From JAITVM01 sp031551135 (lineage in GTDB: Bacteria; Bacillota; Clostridia; Lachnospirales; JAITVM01): a DNA stretch of 28,914 nt. Each line of letters opens with the position of its first letter. Position 1 is the first letter of the stretch. Where the stretch lies: NCBI GenBank assembly GCA_031551135.1, contig JAVBOA010000035.1, positions 1-28,914 of the forward strand, read 5' to 3'. Shown here in pieces: positions 7,879-16,469 of this stretch. Under the pieces are notes generated by a model, which searched no databases, was not told where the DNA came from, and was given only the letters and a program-made list of their open reading frames with translations. Position numbers and translations under genes: made by a program.

Positions 7879-7915
7879 AAGTCTGCCTAATATTTATAAA
7901 TATTAAGCAGACTTT
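7878..7915. terminator. Bidirectional terminator after HD-Pnk
   Basis: AAAGTCTGC (7878-7886) pairs with GCAGACTTT (7907-7915), and the A/T-rich interior (TAATATTTATAAATATTA) is itself self-complementary, giving a nearly continuous 38-base palindrome. It sits between the convergent HD-Pnk and MSEP-CTERM genes and includes the last base of the HD-Pnk stop codon. Confidence 0.8.
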
Positions 7916-7919
7916 AAAA

Positions 7920-10637
7920 CTACTGCATATTTTTCCCGATTCTAAATTTATATTTCAATATAAACACAAATCCTATTATTGCGATTATAGCAGTCCAATC
8001 AGATTCGCTCATCATAACAGAAGGAGTTTCGAAACTGCCGCCGCTTAAGAATTTATCTTGAAGTTCGAGTAGCATGTCTTCCTGTTCCTTTGTTTCCATA
8101 ACCATAAAAGCGGTATTTTTAGTCAATATTCTTTGTTTCATAGATTCTTTTATTTGTGAAATTTGTTCATCGTTTGTGCCTGCGGTATAGGAGTTTTTTT
8201 GTAATATAAACGCTCTTTTATATCTATCGCCCTCAATTTCTGATAATTTGGGATTTATAAAAATGGTTTCGCTTTTGCCGTCATCTTTTAGGGCTAAGCC
8301 TTGATAATCCAACGCATTATTGAAAAGCGGCTGATTTACATTTTGGAGCATTTCCGAATCGAATAAATTATACGGAGTCAGCGACGAATCAACATTCAGC
8401 CGATAAGAGTATTCACTTTCAGGGAAATTATTGAAACGCTGAGTTCTGGTATACGGTACAGAGCGGTTTATATTTTGCGTAACCATAATCATAACCGGAA
8501 AATATCCTTCGGGAACAGAATTCAAAATCATATCCATTGCATAAGCGGTGTTAAAACCGCCTTTTGGAACAGTCGGAGAAGTTGTATTTTCTAAATCCGT
8601 CACTTCCGCGGCTTGATATGATACCGCATAATATTTAACATCCGTTAAATTTTTTTCTTTGGCATGTTTTTTCGCCAATTCGAAATTTTCCTTATATCCG
8701 CTATTTTCTCCGGCATCCATCAAAAAGTAATAAAGAGGTTTTCGCTGAATAGAGTTCAATGTTTTTTTGTAATTCGCCGGAATAAAATGCACACCGCTGA
8801 TTTGCGTCGGCGAATCTGAAAAATGTTCCGCCTCTAAAGTAATAGTCTGACCGTCAATTTCCAAGGTCTCATTTTGACTATACATTATTTGAAAGCCTGT
8901 TCTTCGCACTTCCATATCAAAAAAAGGAAAAACTCTAAGTGCGATTGTATTATCGTTATCATAATAAATAATTCCGGGGTCTTTCGGGGTTCGTATAATG
9001 CTTTCATAAGCCACTTGAGCGGCTCTTTTGTCCGTCATTATTCCACGCTTTTTTTCAGAGCCGACGTAAAGATAATAATCAACAATAAAACAACCGTCGG
9101 GGAGTTTAAATTTCGTGCTGTATTCATTAGGCGCTTCGTAGCTTGTTTTATCTATTGCCAAATCAACCCATGCTTTGTAGGTTTTACTTTCGGGGTCGTA
9201 TTCTGTAGAGCTTACAGAAAGTTTTGTTCGGAAACCCGTATTAACTTCTGCGTCGGCAGGCAAATTTTCAAATACGCTTACAATATCCTCCGGCATAAAT
9301 ATTTTCTGGAGCGATTCTACAGTTCCTTCGGTAAAATACATATTATCAAGAGCAATACTTCGATATGCCGTAGAAATAATCGGAGTTCCCGGCAAAAATG
9401 TCAGACCTTGTCTTTCACGCGACGATACAAGCGTTTCTTCGATTTCTGAAATTGAATAGCCGAGTCTTCTTAAATCGACTTTTGCCTGCTGTTTAGAATC
9501 ATGATTAACATAGGCCATGGCTCTGTTGAAATTTATTCGGTCAATACTAAAATTAATCATTAAAATTGCCGGTAAAGTGAATATTCCCGCAACAATCAAT
9601 CTGACTAAAATTTTTTTAGAATATATAGATTTTAGAATTTTATAATCTTCATAGATTTGCTTTGTTTGAACAATAAATATAAGTATCGGAACATAAACAA
9701 GCAGACCCATACCCCAAAATATTGCTCCGATAAAAGCATACGGCATATAAGGAAGAAAGATTAATGCAAAATAAAAAATGTAAATTAGGCCGGCTGTTCT
9801 TAAGAAAAACACAGTTTTTTTGTATTTAATTTTGTTAATGTCGACTAAAAGAAGCAAGCCGTTTGCCGCCGCAATAATATAAAAATATACGTTTGTAAAA
9901 TTTCCTAATAGCCGCCAAAATGTGAAATTGTTCACGTAAAGTCCGACCTGCGGCAAAATCACAGCGAGAATAAAGAGAAATATCCGATATTTTTTTGAAG
10001 AAGCTTCTAAGGTAATACTTTCGGGGCTTTGAGTTTGCGAGGTTATATTTTCGGAATTTTGAGTCTGGATTTCTTTTTTATTTTTATGCAGCAGCATATA
10101 AATAAGTTTGGATAAAAGAAAAAGAAAAATACAAAACAATCCCACAGCAAATACAATACTGATATCTCCAATTGTATAATAAGAAGACAGTAAAAGATAA
10201 ATAGCAAAAGGCAATATTAAGCATAGAATTATCATTGCGGAATTATCTTTATTGTTTGAATTCGTTTGTTTTATAATCGCCAAAGAAAGATAAATCAATG
10301 AAATCAAATTTAAGAGCAAATATAATGTTTCGGGAGAAATTACGGAGGAACTCGAAAATTGTTGGAAAATCAATATTGTGGCGCACGAAAACAAAACTAT
10401 GAACGATATTAAAAATGCGTACAAAGCCTTAATTGAAATTTTTTCGCTTTTAGAATTTCTTATATAATAAAGCACGATTTCCAGATTTAATGTAAATTGT
10501 AAAGCAAAAATAATTATAAGCGGCAAATTCAGAGGTTCTTTTATTTTAGAAAATACTATGGCCAAGATAATTGCCATTATGCTTTGCGGGATAGTTATAA
10601 AATATAATAATTTTTTCGGGCTATCTATATTATTCAA
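7920..10637 (-). CDS. MSEP-CTERM protein with VIT domain (exosortase K substrate)
   Basis: A 905-residue membrane protein. Residues 1-365 hold about ten to twelve hydrophobic segments; a VIT-like domain (about 490-590, with DKRAAQVAYESII and ALRVFPF) and a vWA-like region (about 635-870) follow. The C-terminus is a sorting signal: MMSES near 875-879, a hydrophobic helix, then a basic tail (KYKFRIGK). That matches MSEP-CTERM proteins, the dedicated partners of exosortase K, except that the motif here reads MSES. The start is TTG 10637 with GGGAGG eight bases before it inside xrtK; the genes overlap by 8 bases. Expected at the membrane, with the VIT region outside and the tail removed by XrtK. 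The biological role is unknown. Confidence 0.87.
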   Translation of the reverse strand: MNNIDSPKKLLYFITIPQSIMAIILAIVFSKIKEPLNLPLIIIFALQFTLNLEIVLYYIRNSKSEKISIKALYAFLISFIVLFSCATILIFQQFSSSSVISPETLYLLLNLISLIYLSLAIIKQTNSNNKDNSAMIILCLILPFAIYLLLSSYYTIGDISIVFAVGLFCIFLFLLSKLIYMLLHKNKKEIQTQNSENITSQTQSPESITLEASSKKYRIFLFILAVILPQVGLYVNNFTFWRLLGNFTNVYFYIIAAANGLLLLVDINKIKYKKTVFFLRTAGLIYIFYFALIFLPYMPYAFIGAIFWGMGLLVYVPILIFIVQTKQIYEDYKILKSIYSKKILVRLIVAGIFTLPAILMINFSIDRINFNRAMAYVNHDSKQQAKVDLRRLGYSISEIEETLVSSRERQGLTFLPGTPIISTAYRSIALDNMYFTEGTVESLQKIFMPEDIVSVFENLPADAEVNTGFRTKLSVSSTEYDPESKTYKAWVDLAIDKTSYEAPNEYSTKFKLPDGCFIVDYYLYVGSEKKRGIMTDKRAAQVAYESIIRTPKDPGIIYYDNDNTIALRVFPFFDMEVRRTGFQIMYSQNETLEIDGQTITLEAEHFSDSPTQISGVHFIPANYKKTLNSIQRKPLYYFLMDAGENSGYKENFELAKKHAKEKNLTDVKYYAVSYQAAEVTDLENTTSPTVPKGGFNTAYAMDMILNSVPEGYFPVMIMVTQNINRSVPYTRTQRFNNFPESEYSYRLNVDSSLTPYNLFDSEMLQNVNQPLFNNALDYQGLALKDDGKSETIFINPKLSEIEGDRYKRAFILQKNSYTAGTNDEQISQIKESMKQRILTKNTAFMVMETKEQEDMLLELQDKFLSGGSFETPSVMMSESDWTAIIAIIGFVFILKYKFRIGKNMQ

Positions 10638-11130
10638 CGTTAAGTCCTCCCTTGTATCGATTTAAAAAAGCGAATATTAATAAAGCTGTTCCAAAATAAA
10701 TTACAAGCGATAAAATGGTATGTATCAGCTTAAAATCCGGCATAGTGCAAAAAGGAATACTTGCGGCGATTCTTATCATTGTAATTACATATGACAATAA
10801 AAGCGACAACAGGGCAAAATTTAAAAGCATAAATATTTTTTTTAAAAAACCATTGTATCTGTCTAGGCAAAGAATGCTGATTATCGAAAATATACAAACA
10901 AAAAGTTTTGAGCCAAGGCAGTCCCGGCCGATTACAAATAAATTATTAGTTTCAGAATATCCTATATCTTGAATAAAATAAAAACGCATTTGATACAGCA
11001 ATTGTAAAAAAGTAATATGTGGTTTTAGGGTGATTTCGATATTTTGACTTAAAAGCCGGTATATAAAAAACACCAGCGAAAAAGCAAAAAGATAAATTGG
11101 AATTTCCTTTGTTTTAAAAAGCTTAATCAT
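10630..11130 (-). CDS. xrtK: Exosortase K
   Basis: A 166-residue polytopic membrane protein with about five to six helices. It carries the exosortase/archaeosortase catalytic trio in the right order: Cys71 (RDCLGSKLF), Arg120 (TMIRIAASIPF) and His137 (LIHTILSLV). Exosortases are membrane transpeptidase-like enzymes that cleave C-terminal sorting tails. The small size and the partner in the overlapping downstream gene identify the K type. The start is ATG 11130 with GGGTGA close upstream. Most exosortases are known from Gram-negative bacteria with exopolysaccharide clusters; here there is no polysaccharide gene nearby and the host looks like a Firmicute. Confidence 0.85.
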   Translation of the reverse strand: MIKLFKTKEIPIYLFAFSLVFFIYRLLSQNIEITLKPHITFLQLLYQMRFYFIQDIGYSETNNLFVIGRDCLGSKLFVCIFSIISILCLDRYNGFLKKIFMLLNFALLSLLLSYVITMIRIAASIPFCTMPDFKLIHTILSLVIYFGTALLIFAFLNRYKGGLNVE

Positions 11131-11216
11131 TTCAAATCACCCGACCTTTATAATGAAATATACGAGCGGAAATTACATTCGATTGTTTTTCCAAAGTATT
11201 TTTCATATCTGAATTA

Positions 11217-11225
11217 ATTATACCA
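11217..11225 (-). promoter_or_regulatory. Extended -10 promoter candidate for xrtK
   Basis: On the minus strand TGGTATAAT (11225-11217) is a TGN-extended -10 with a perfect TATAAT. No good -35 is present 17 bases upstream, as is common for extended -10 promoters. It would give a leader of about 80 bases before xrtK. The 11131-11359 gap otherwise holds only this and the divergent promoter near 11296. Confidence 0.5.
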
Positions 11226-11295
11226 TCCGCAACAAGATAAAATGCTGTGTATTTTGGAAAAATTTAAAATTATCTGGTAAATATTTTTTTAATAG

Positions 11296-11301
11296 TATAA
11301 T
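11296..11301 (+). promoter_or_regulatory. -10 element candidate for the ABC exporter operon
   Basis: TATAAT (11296-11301) in the context TAGTATAATATATG; the same TAGTATAATATAT string occurs at 22893-22905 before the rRNA methyltransferase gene. No clear -35 is seen, so confidence is moderate. The leader would be ~50 bases. Confidence 0.45.
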
Positions 11302-11359
11302 ATATGTAGAGGCTGTCTATTGTTTTAAGCGAAATCGCAAATTTAAACGCGGAGGACTT

Positions 11360-12274
11360 ATGAAGAATATTATTGAAGTGAAAGACTTTACGAAAAAATA
11401 CGGTAAATTTACGGCGGTTGACAATATTTCTTTCGAGGTTGAGGAAGGAAGTATTTTTTCGTTTCTTGGGCCAAACGGAGCCGGAAAAAGTACAACGATT
11501 AACACGCTATGTACTATTTTTGAAAAAACATCGGGAATTTTAAAAATTGACGGAAAAGACGTTGCGAATCAAAAAAATGAAGTTAGAGAAGTTATCGGCG
11601 TTGTTTTTCAGGATCCGACGCTCGATACAAAAATGACAGTTTACGAAAATCTTAAAATGCATTGTATTTTTTATAATATTGATAGAACGAAAATCGAGGA
11701 ACGAATTGATTTTGTATTGGAAATCGTCGATTTGAAGGACAGGAAAAAAGCAATAGCGGGAAGTTTATCCGGAGGAATGAAAAGACGGCTTGAGATTGCG
11801 CGCGGACTTCTGCATCTTCCGAAATTGTTGTTTTTGGATGAGCCGACCACTGGGCTTGACCCGCAAACTCGAACGCATATTTGGGATTATATTTTGAAAC
11901 TTCAAAAAGAGAAGAATATCACGATTTTTCTTACAACGCATTATATGGACGAAGCCGAAATTTCAAACAAAGTCGCAATTATGGACGGCGGAAAAATTGT
12001 TGCAATGGATACGCCCTATAATTTAAAAAAGCAATATACGAAAGATAAGGCTTATGTTGCCACGAATGATGATGAGAGTTTTGAAAATTTATTGAATGAA
12101 CATGGATTTGAATACAAGAAAAAAACAGGCTATTATTCGGTGATTATGAAAGATTTAAAAACGTTTTTGGGTATAGTTGAAAAGCAAAAAGACTCTATTT
12201 ATGAACTTGAAATCAAAAAAGGTACGCTCAATGATGTTTTTCTTGAGATTACCGGAAAAGACATAAGGGGGTAG
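11360..12274 (+). CDS. ABC transporter ATP-binding protein (DrrA-like)
   Basis: A 304-residue ABC ATPase of an exporter. Walker A GPNGAGKST (37-45), Q-loop VVFQDP, signature LSGGMKRR (136-143), Walker B LLFLDEP with Asp160/Glu161, and switch His in TTHYMDEAE are intact. The long C-terminal extension with an LNDVFLEITGK end is typical of DrrA/CcmA-type ATPases of antibiotic or lipid exporters. GGAGGA lies just before ATG 11360. The permease gene begins 4 bases after the stop, so the pair forms one operon and one transporter with a dimer of each. The substrate cannot be read from the sequence. Confidence 0.93.
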   Translation: MKNIIEVKDFTKKYGKFTAVDNISFEVEEGSIFSFLGPNGAGKSTTINTLCTIFEKTSGILKIDGKDVANQKNEVREVIGVVFQDPTLDTKMTVYENLKMHCIFYNIDRTKIEERIDFVLEIVDLKDRKKAIAGSLSGGMKRRLEIARGLLHLPKLLFLDEPTTGLDPQTRTHIWDYILKLQKEKNITIFLTTHYMDEAEISNKVAIMDGGKIVAMDTPYNLKKQYTKDKAYVATNDDESFENLLNEHGFEYKKKTGYYSVIMKDLKTFLGIVEKQKDSIYELEIKKGTLNDVFLEITGKDIRG

Positions 12275-12278
12275 GATT

Positions 12279-13115
12279 ATGAGAATTATTTACGCGCTTT
12301 GGCTTCGTAACCTGCTTACGTTTTCACGAAATAAAGTTCAGTTAATTTTTACAATCGCTTTTCCTTTTTTCTATCTCTATGTTTTTAATTCGATTTTTAG
12401 AGCTGAAGGAATCGATAATTCTGTGGAATATATGCTTGCGGGAATAATCATTACCGGAGTTTTTCAAACAGCGCTGACGATTTCTTCTATGACAATCACC
12501 GATATTGTATCGGGATTTATGAAAGAAATTCTGGTAAGTCCGGTTAAACGCGTGCATGTTGCGGCCGGACAGATATTATCCGCAGCAACGATTGCGACAA
12601 TCGGGAATGCTATGGTTTTAATCGTCGGAATGTTTATCGGTGTTAAATTCGATTCAATATTCACGATATTTGCGTCGTTTGGAATAATGATTGTTGTGGG
12701 AATTGTATTTTCGGGATTTGGGCTTTTTATAGCCGCCGCGATTAAAAACGCGCAGACTTATCAAATAATCGAAATGGCCGTAACTATGCCGTTTACTTTC
12801 CTTTGCGGAGCGTATATACCTTTGAGCATGCTGCCGAAACCACTGCAATTTATTGCGTATTTTAATCCGCTTACTTATACTACCGCTTTTTTCAGGGCTG
12901 TGTTTCTGGAAAAAATGTCGCTGCCGCCAGCGCAGCTTGAAGCAGAGCAGATAGCGATCAGAATCGGCGATTTGCTAATAATGCCGTGGATGAGTTTTTT
13001 TATAACAATTGTTTTCGGAGTAATTTTTTTGATTCTATCAACGATAGTTTTCACAAAGGTTGATTTTTCAAAGATGAATAGAAATAGATTAAGCGATTCT
13101 GATATTTGGAGTTAA
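12279..13115 (+). CDS. ABC-2 type transporter permease (DrrB-like)
   Basis: A 278-residue membrane protein with six predicted helices and the ABC-2 family signature region (GIVFSGFGLFIAAAIKN and the following TMPFTFLCGAYIPLSMLPKPLQ, then FNPLTYTTAFFRA). It is the permease partner of the preceding ATPase gene; GGGGGT lies about 7 bases before ATG 12279. It has the usual cytoplasmic elbow helix at the N-terminus. The pair would export a hydrophobic drug, lipid or polymer. A strong terminator follows, so the operon has two genes. Confidence 0.92.
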   Translation: MRIIYALWLRNLLTFSRNKVQLIFTIAFPFFYLYVFNSIFRAEGIDNSVEYMLAGIIITGVFQTALTISSMTITDIVSGFMKEILVSPVKRVHVAAGQILSAATIATIGNAMVLIVGMFIGVKFDSIFTIFASFGIMIVVGIVFSGFGLFIAAAIKNAQTYQIIEMAVTMPFTFLCGAYIPLSMLPKPLQFIAYFNPLTYTTAFFRAVFLEKMSLPPAQLEAEQIAIRIGDLLIMPWMSFFITIVFGVIFLILSTIVFTKVDFSKMNRNRLSDSDIWS

Positions 13116-13131
13116 TAATTGAGACGAGTAT

Positions 13132-13159
13132 AAAAAACGGCGCATTTGCGCCGTTTTTT
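13132..13159. terminator. Bidirectional terminator
   Basis: AAAAAACGGCGCA (13132-13144) and TGCGCCGTTTTTT (13147-13159) form a perfect 13-bp GC-centred stem with U-runs on both strands. It ends the ABC operon and, on the other strand, the SpoIID-domain gene. Confidence 0.92.
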
Positions 13160-13178
13160 AGTAAAGCTCTTTCTGTAA

Positions 13179-15596
13179 TTAAATTTTCTTCTGCAATTCA
13201 ACGCCGTTAAAATAATGTGTAATAATCGCCTCATAGTCATATCCTTGGTCAACCATTCCTTTAACTCCGTTTTGGCTCATCCCGACACCGTGTCCGTTTC
13301 CACCACCGTAAAAAATCACCCTGGTCAGCTTGCCGTCTTGGTCTACGTATTTATCGAAAACAAAAAAACTGCTCGGAAGGATTGAATAATTTTCCACAAA
13401 ATTACCGTCCTGAAGATTGATTACAATTTTTTTCTCCTCAGAAGATTGCGGTTTTATGAGCATCCGGATATTATATTCGGTATAAACCATAATGGTTTCT
13501 TTGGTGCCGCTGATTTTTAACTGCATTACATTTCCCGCAGCGCCGCGTTTTATTACTTGAATATTTGTTACATCACCAATATCCGAAACAGCTTTCGTGC
13601 GGTAAAAACCGTCCGGCTGCAGGGTTTTTATCAAAGTTGGATTCGCAGAATATCTGTCTTTCAAATTCGCATTTATTGATGCAGAAAGCTCTTTTGCGCT
13701 CATTTCGAGATTCCAGCGGAACCAAGGCGAATCTTTTTCATAAGAATTTATTTCGGTATCCTTGAAAAATTTAATTGCATTTTCCTCGACTGTCAAATCA
13801 CCGTAATCCTTGCCGTCAAATTGTTTTGTGGCGATAAGATACGGATTTGTTTCGCTCGGAAAGAGTTTAGAGGCGCTGTTTGCCCAAACTTCGCCGCTGT
13901 TTGCCGTATATCCGGAAGATGTCGAGAAGAAATTCGCGGCAATAACATTATTCTGATAAGTAATGCAAATCGATTTAGTTTGATTTACTGCCGAAATTGA
14001 TGTTTCGTTTTCGGGAATATTGTTATAAACCTGACAGATTACAGAATCATCAATATTTGCGCCATATTCATGAAATCTATTTTCAAAGAATTGGTTATAC
14101 GCGTAAGACCTTGCGGCGATAGCTTGAACCATACAAGCTTGCAAACCGTAAGAGGTAGGCATTTCGCTCGGAACAACGGCATATAAATATTCTTCCAAAT
14201 CAATTTCATTTATAATCAAATAATTAATATCGTCTCTCGAAATTTCTAAAACTCCCCTATAAGCCGGAGATTCATTTTGAGGCCAATTTCTTTTTATAGA
14301 ATTAATTATTAATTTTGAGTTCTCGTCTTTCGGCTTAATTAAAATTCTTTCGTTTTTAGCGAGATTCACTTTAAAAATTTCTTTTGCTTTGTAATTCGGT
14401 GTAGTATTATTTTTTATTACCGAAAAATCTTCATTCGAAGTAATTTCAACATTTTTGTGATAAAGAGATTTAAATCCGGTATCAGAAATCGCAATGCGGA
14501 TTTTTTCGGGTTTTGGAGTTTTTGTGATTACAGCGGCGTTTATTAAATTATTATCAAGGGAATAATAAGCAATATCCGTACCGACGACTAAATCGGATAT
14601 ATTTTTCCAAAGAACGAGATTATCGGCGGCTGAATAAATTTTCACATCATCGGTAAAATTTTTTATCCCTAGATTTTCCAGTTCAATGGATTTATCTGAG
14701 ACCTTTTTTATTTTCGCGCTAATCGATTCCTCATAAACTTTTTTTATCTCAGAAGAATCCTCCAAAATCTGCAAATCGCAAATTTTATCTTTTAAATCTC
14801 GGCTTTCGTTCGTGATTGGAAATGTCCGTTCAACGCCGCCGGAGAATATTGTAATTTCACTTTCAGTATTTTTAACGACATAAGCGTTTTTTAGAGTCGG
14901 ATTTTCTTCGCTTATCCCGATAATCGCTATGATCTCGTTATTTTTCACAAGTGCCTTGATTTTTTTATCGATATAATAAGAAACATCCAAGCCTTCATAA
15001 CTAAAAGCACCTTGATCAGATATTAAATTATAATTTTTCAAATTAGTGTTGTTATCGGGTGAAGCAAGCACAATAAATTCTTTTTCTTCGATTCCAAAAA
15101 GCTCTTTGACTTTGTTTCCTGAAACATTTTCGAGCATGGATTTATACAAATCAATCCAAAGTGCATATGAAATTGATTTATTTTTAGTCTCATCAGTAAC
15201 TTTTATTTTCAATTTATTTTTTTTATCAAAACGATCCAGCAAATCCTGAGCCTGCTGAATTGTCAAAGGTTCGTTAGGATTAAAATAATCGCCGTCACCC
15301 ATCATATATTTTTGAACCCGCACGGTGTTAATATATTTATCAAACCATTTGCCGGAATCGCTGTCTTTAAAAGAAATTTCACGATCCATCGCTTTTACGG
15401 AAGGCAAATCGTTATATGTAAGCGCAACCATTTTTGCGACAATAGCACGTTGCACCGATAGTCTGTCTTCGATTAGAATATTGTTTTCGACTTGCGCTTC
15501 CTGCGTGCCTGTTGGGCTTATCACTTCTTGTTTTTGCTCACACGCGCACAAAAGTAGAACTATCGCAGCAATTATTATTTTTTTATTAAAGAACAA
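13179..15596 (-). CDS. SpoIID/LytB-domain lipoprotein with SLH-like N-terminus
   Basis: An 805-residue exported protein. The signal ends in a lipobox-like LLLCAC (lipid-modified Cys17 or Cys19). Residues ~50-120 resemble an S-layer-homology repeat (FKDSDSGKWFDKYIN...MGDGDYFNPNEPLTIQQA). A long region (120-360) of beta-type sequence is unassigned. The SpoIID domain is at ~365-800: VVPSEMP with catalytic-type Glu478, a conserved Cys521 (DDSVICQVY) and the terminal GNGHGVGMSQNG motif. SpoIID is a lytic transglycosylase acting on denuded glycan strands. Typical SpoIID is ~340 residues, so this is a large relative, perhaps vegetative wall remodelling rather than sporulation. Start: TTG 15596, with GGGGGAG five bases upstream; an in-frame ATG at 15611 overlaps that site. 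Confidence 0.85.
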   Translation of the reverse strand: MFFNKKIIIAAIVLLLCACEQKQEVISPTGTQEAQVENNILIEDRLSVQRAIVAKMVALTYNDLPSVKAMDREISFKDSDSGKWFDKYINTVRVQKYMMGDGDYFNPNEPLTIQQAQDLLDRFDKKNKLKIKVTDETKNKSISYALWIDLYKSMLENVSGNKVKELFGIEEKEFIVLASPDNNTNLKNYNLISDQGAFSYEGLDVSYYIDKKIKALVKNNEIIAIIGISEENPTLKNAYVVKNTESEITIFSGGVERTFPITNESRDLKDKICDLQILEDSSEIKKVYEESISAKIKKVSDKSIELENLGIKNFTDDVKIYSAADNLVLWKNISDLVVGTDIAYYSLDNNLINAAVITKTPKPEKIRIAISDTGFKSLYHKNVEITSNEDFSVIKNNTTPNYKAKEIFKVNLAKNERILIKPKDENSKLIINSIKRNWPQNESPAYRGVLEISRDDINYLIINEIDLEEYLYAVVPSEMPTSYGLQACMVQAIAARSYAYNQFFENRFHEYGANIDDSVICQVYNNIPENETSISAVNQTKSICITYQNNVIAANFFSTSSGYTANSGEVWANSASKLFPSETNPYLIATKQFDGKDYGDLTVEENAIKFFKDTEINSYEKDSPWFRWNLEMSAKELSASINANLKDRYSANPTLIKTLQPDGFYRTKAVSDIGDVTNIQVIKRGAAGNVMQLKISGTKETIMVYTEYNIRMLIKPQSSEEKKIVINLQDGNFVENYSILPSSFFVFDKYVDQDGKLTRVIFYGGGNGHGVGMSQNGVKGMVDQGYDYEAIITHYFNGVELQKKI

Positions 15597-15882
15597 ATAA
15601 ATCTCCCCCATATGTCGGCTTGATTTTTACCGTTTATAACAATACTTAATTCTAAAACTAAATATATATAAATTTTGTCAGAATAGAGCAGTTCGATTTT
15701 TAAAAATTCGAGTATAGACAAATGCACAAAAATTATTTAATATTATGTATATATAATTTTAATGATTCTTATGATAAACAGATTAATATGATACATTATA
15801 AATGCACTAAAAAAACTTAATCTGCTGATAAATTTTTAATTGAAAATAATATTGATTGACAAATTTTGGGGAGGGTATGAAA

Positions 15883-16389
15883 TTGAAAGAGATTTTTAAT
15901 AGATATAGCGTTAGGGCATATAAAAATATGGAAGTGACGAGAGATAAAACGGAATCTTTATTAAAAGCCGCAATGCAGGCTCCGTCCGCAGCGAATCAAC
16001 AATCGTTGGAATATATTGTCGTTGAAAATTCGGATGCTCATTTTAAATTATCGAAGGTAAGCCAATATGCCGGTTTTATAAAAAATGCTCCTCTTTTAAT
16101 TATTGTTTTGGGAAATAAAAATAAAATGCTATTAGAAGATTTTTGGATACAAGACGCTTCCGCCGCCTGTGAAAATATTTTATTGGAAGCCGTTCATTTG
16201 GGGCTTGGCGGGGTTTGGATCGGCATTGCGCCGGACGAGGAGAAAATGCAGTTTATCAGAGATATGTATAAATTGCCGGAAAGTGTTTTACCTGCCGCAA
16301 TAATTTCGATTGGTTATCCGAAAACAGAAGCAGAAGTTAAATCAAAATATGACCCGGATAAAGTTCATTACGATGGATATATAAAGTAA
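15883..16389 (+). CDS. Nitroreductase family protein
   Basis: A 168-residue FMN-dependent oxidoreductase of the nitroreductase fold. FMN-contact features: the N-terminal RYSVRAYK, QAPSAANQQ, the dimer-helix segment DASAACENILLEAVHLGLGGVWIG, and the terminal SIGYP. It would reduce nitro or quinone compounds with NAD(P)H; the natural substrate is unknown. Start: TTG 15883 lies eight bases after GGAGG (15870-15874); the in-frame ATG at 15877 is only two bases from that site and is the alternative. The 271-base gap before it shows no ORF, only an 8-bp inverted repeat CAGATTAA/TTAATCTG (15779-15786, 15817-15824). Confidence 0.9.
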   Translation: MKEIFNRYSVRAYKNMEVTRDKTESLLKAAMQAPSAANQQSLEYIVVENSDAHFKLSKVSQYAGFIKNAPLLIIVLGNKNKMLLEDFWIQDASAACENILLEAVHLGLGGVWIGIAPDEEKMQFIRDMYKLPESVLPAAIISIGYPKTEAEVKSKYDPDKVHYDGYIK

Positions 16390-16432
16390 TTTGAAAAGTC
16401 TCCGGTTTTGCATTAAAAATTTGAATCTTTAT

Positions 16433-16469
16433 AAAGCTACAGATTTTCCTACAAATCCGTAGCTTTTTT
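16433..16469. terminator. Bidirectional terminator
   Basis: AAAGCTACAGATTT (16433-16446) pairs with AAATCCGTAGCTTT (16453-16466) with one mismatch, followed by further T's. The stop codon of the minus-strand lacI-type gene (16449-16451) lies inside the hairpin, so it serves mainly the nitroreductase gene and overlaps the end of its neighbour. Confidence 0.75.

Noticed and set aside
8874..9449. 191-codon frame on the plus strand inside the MSEP-CTERM gene
   Set aside because: It is antisense to a well-supported coding region, has no ribosome site, and its product is Cys/Ile/Phe-rich without family features.
15856..15861. TTGACA close to the nitroreductase ribosome site
   Set aside because: A -10 at proper spacing would fall inside the coding start, so it cannot drive this gene; probably chance.
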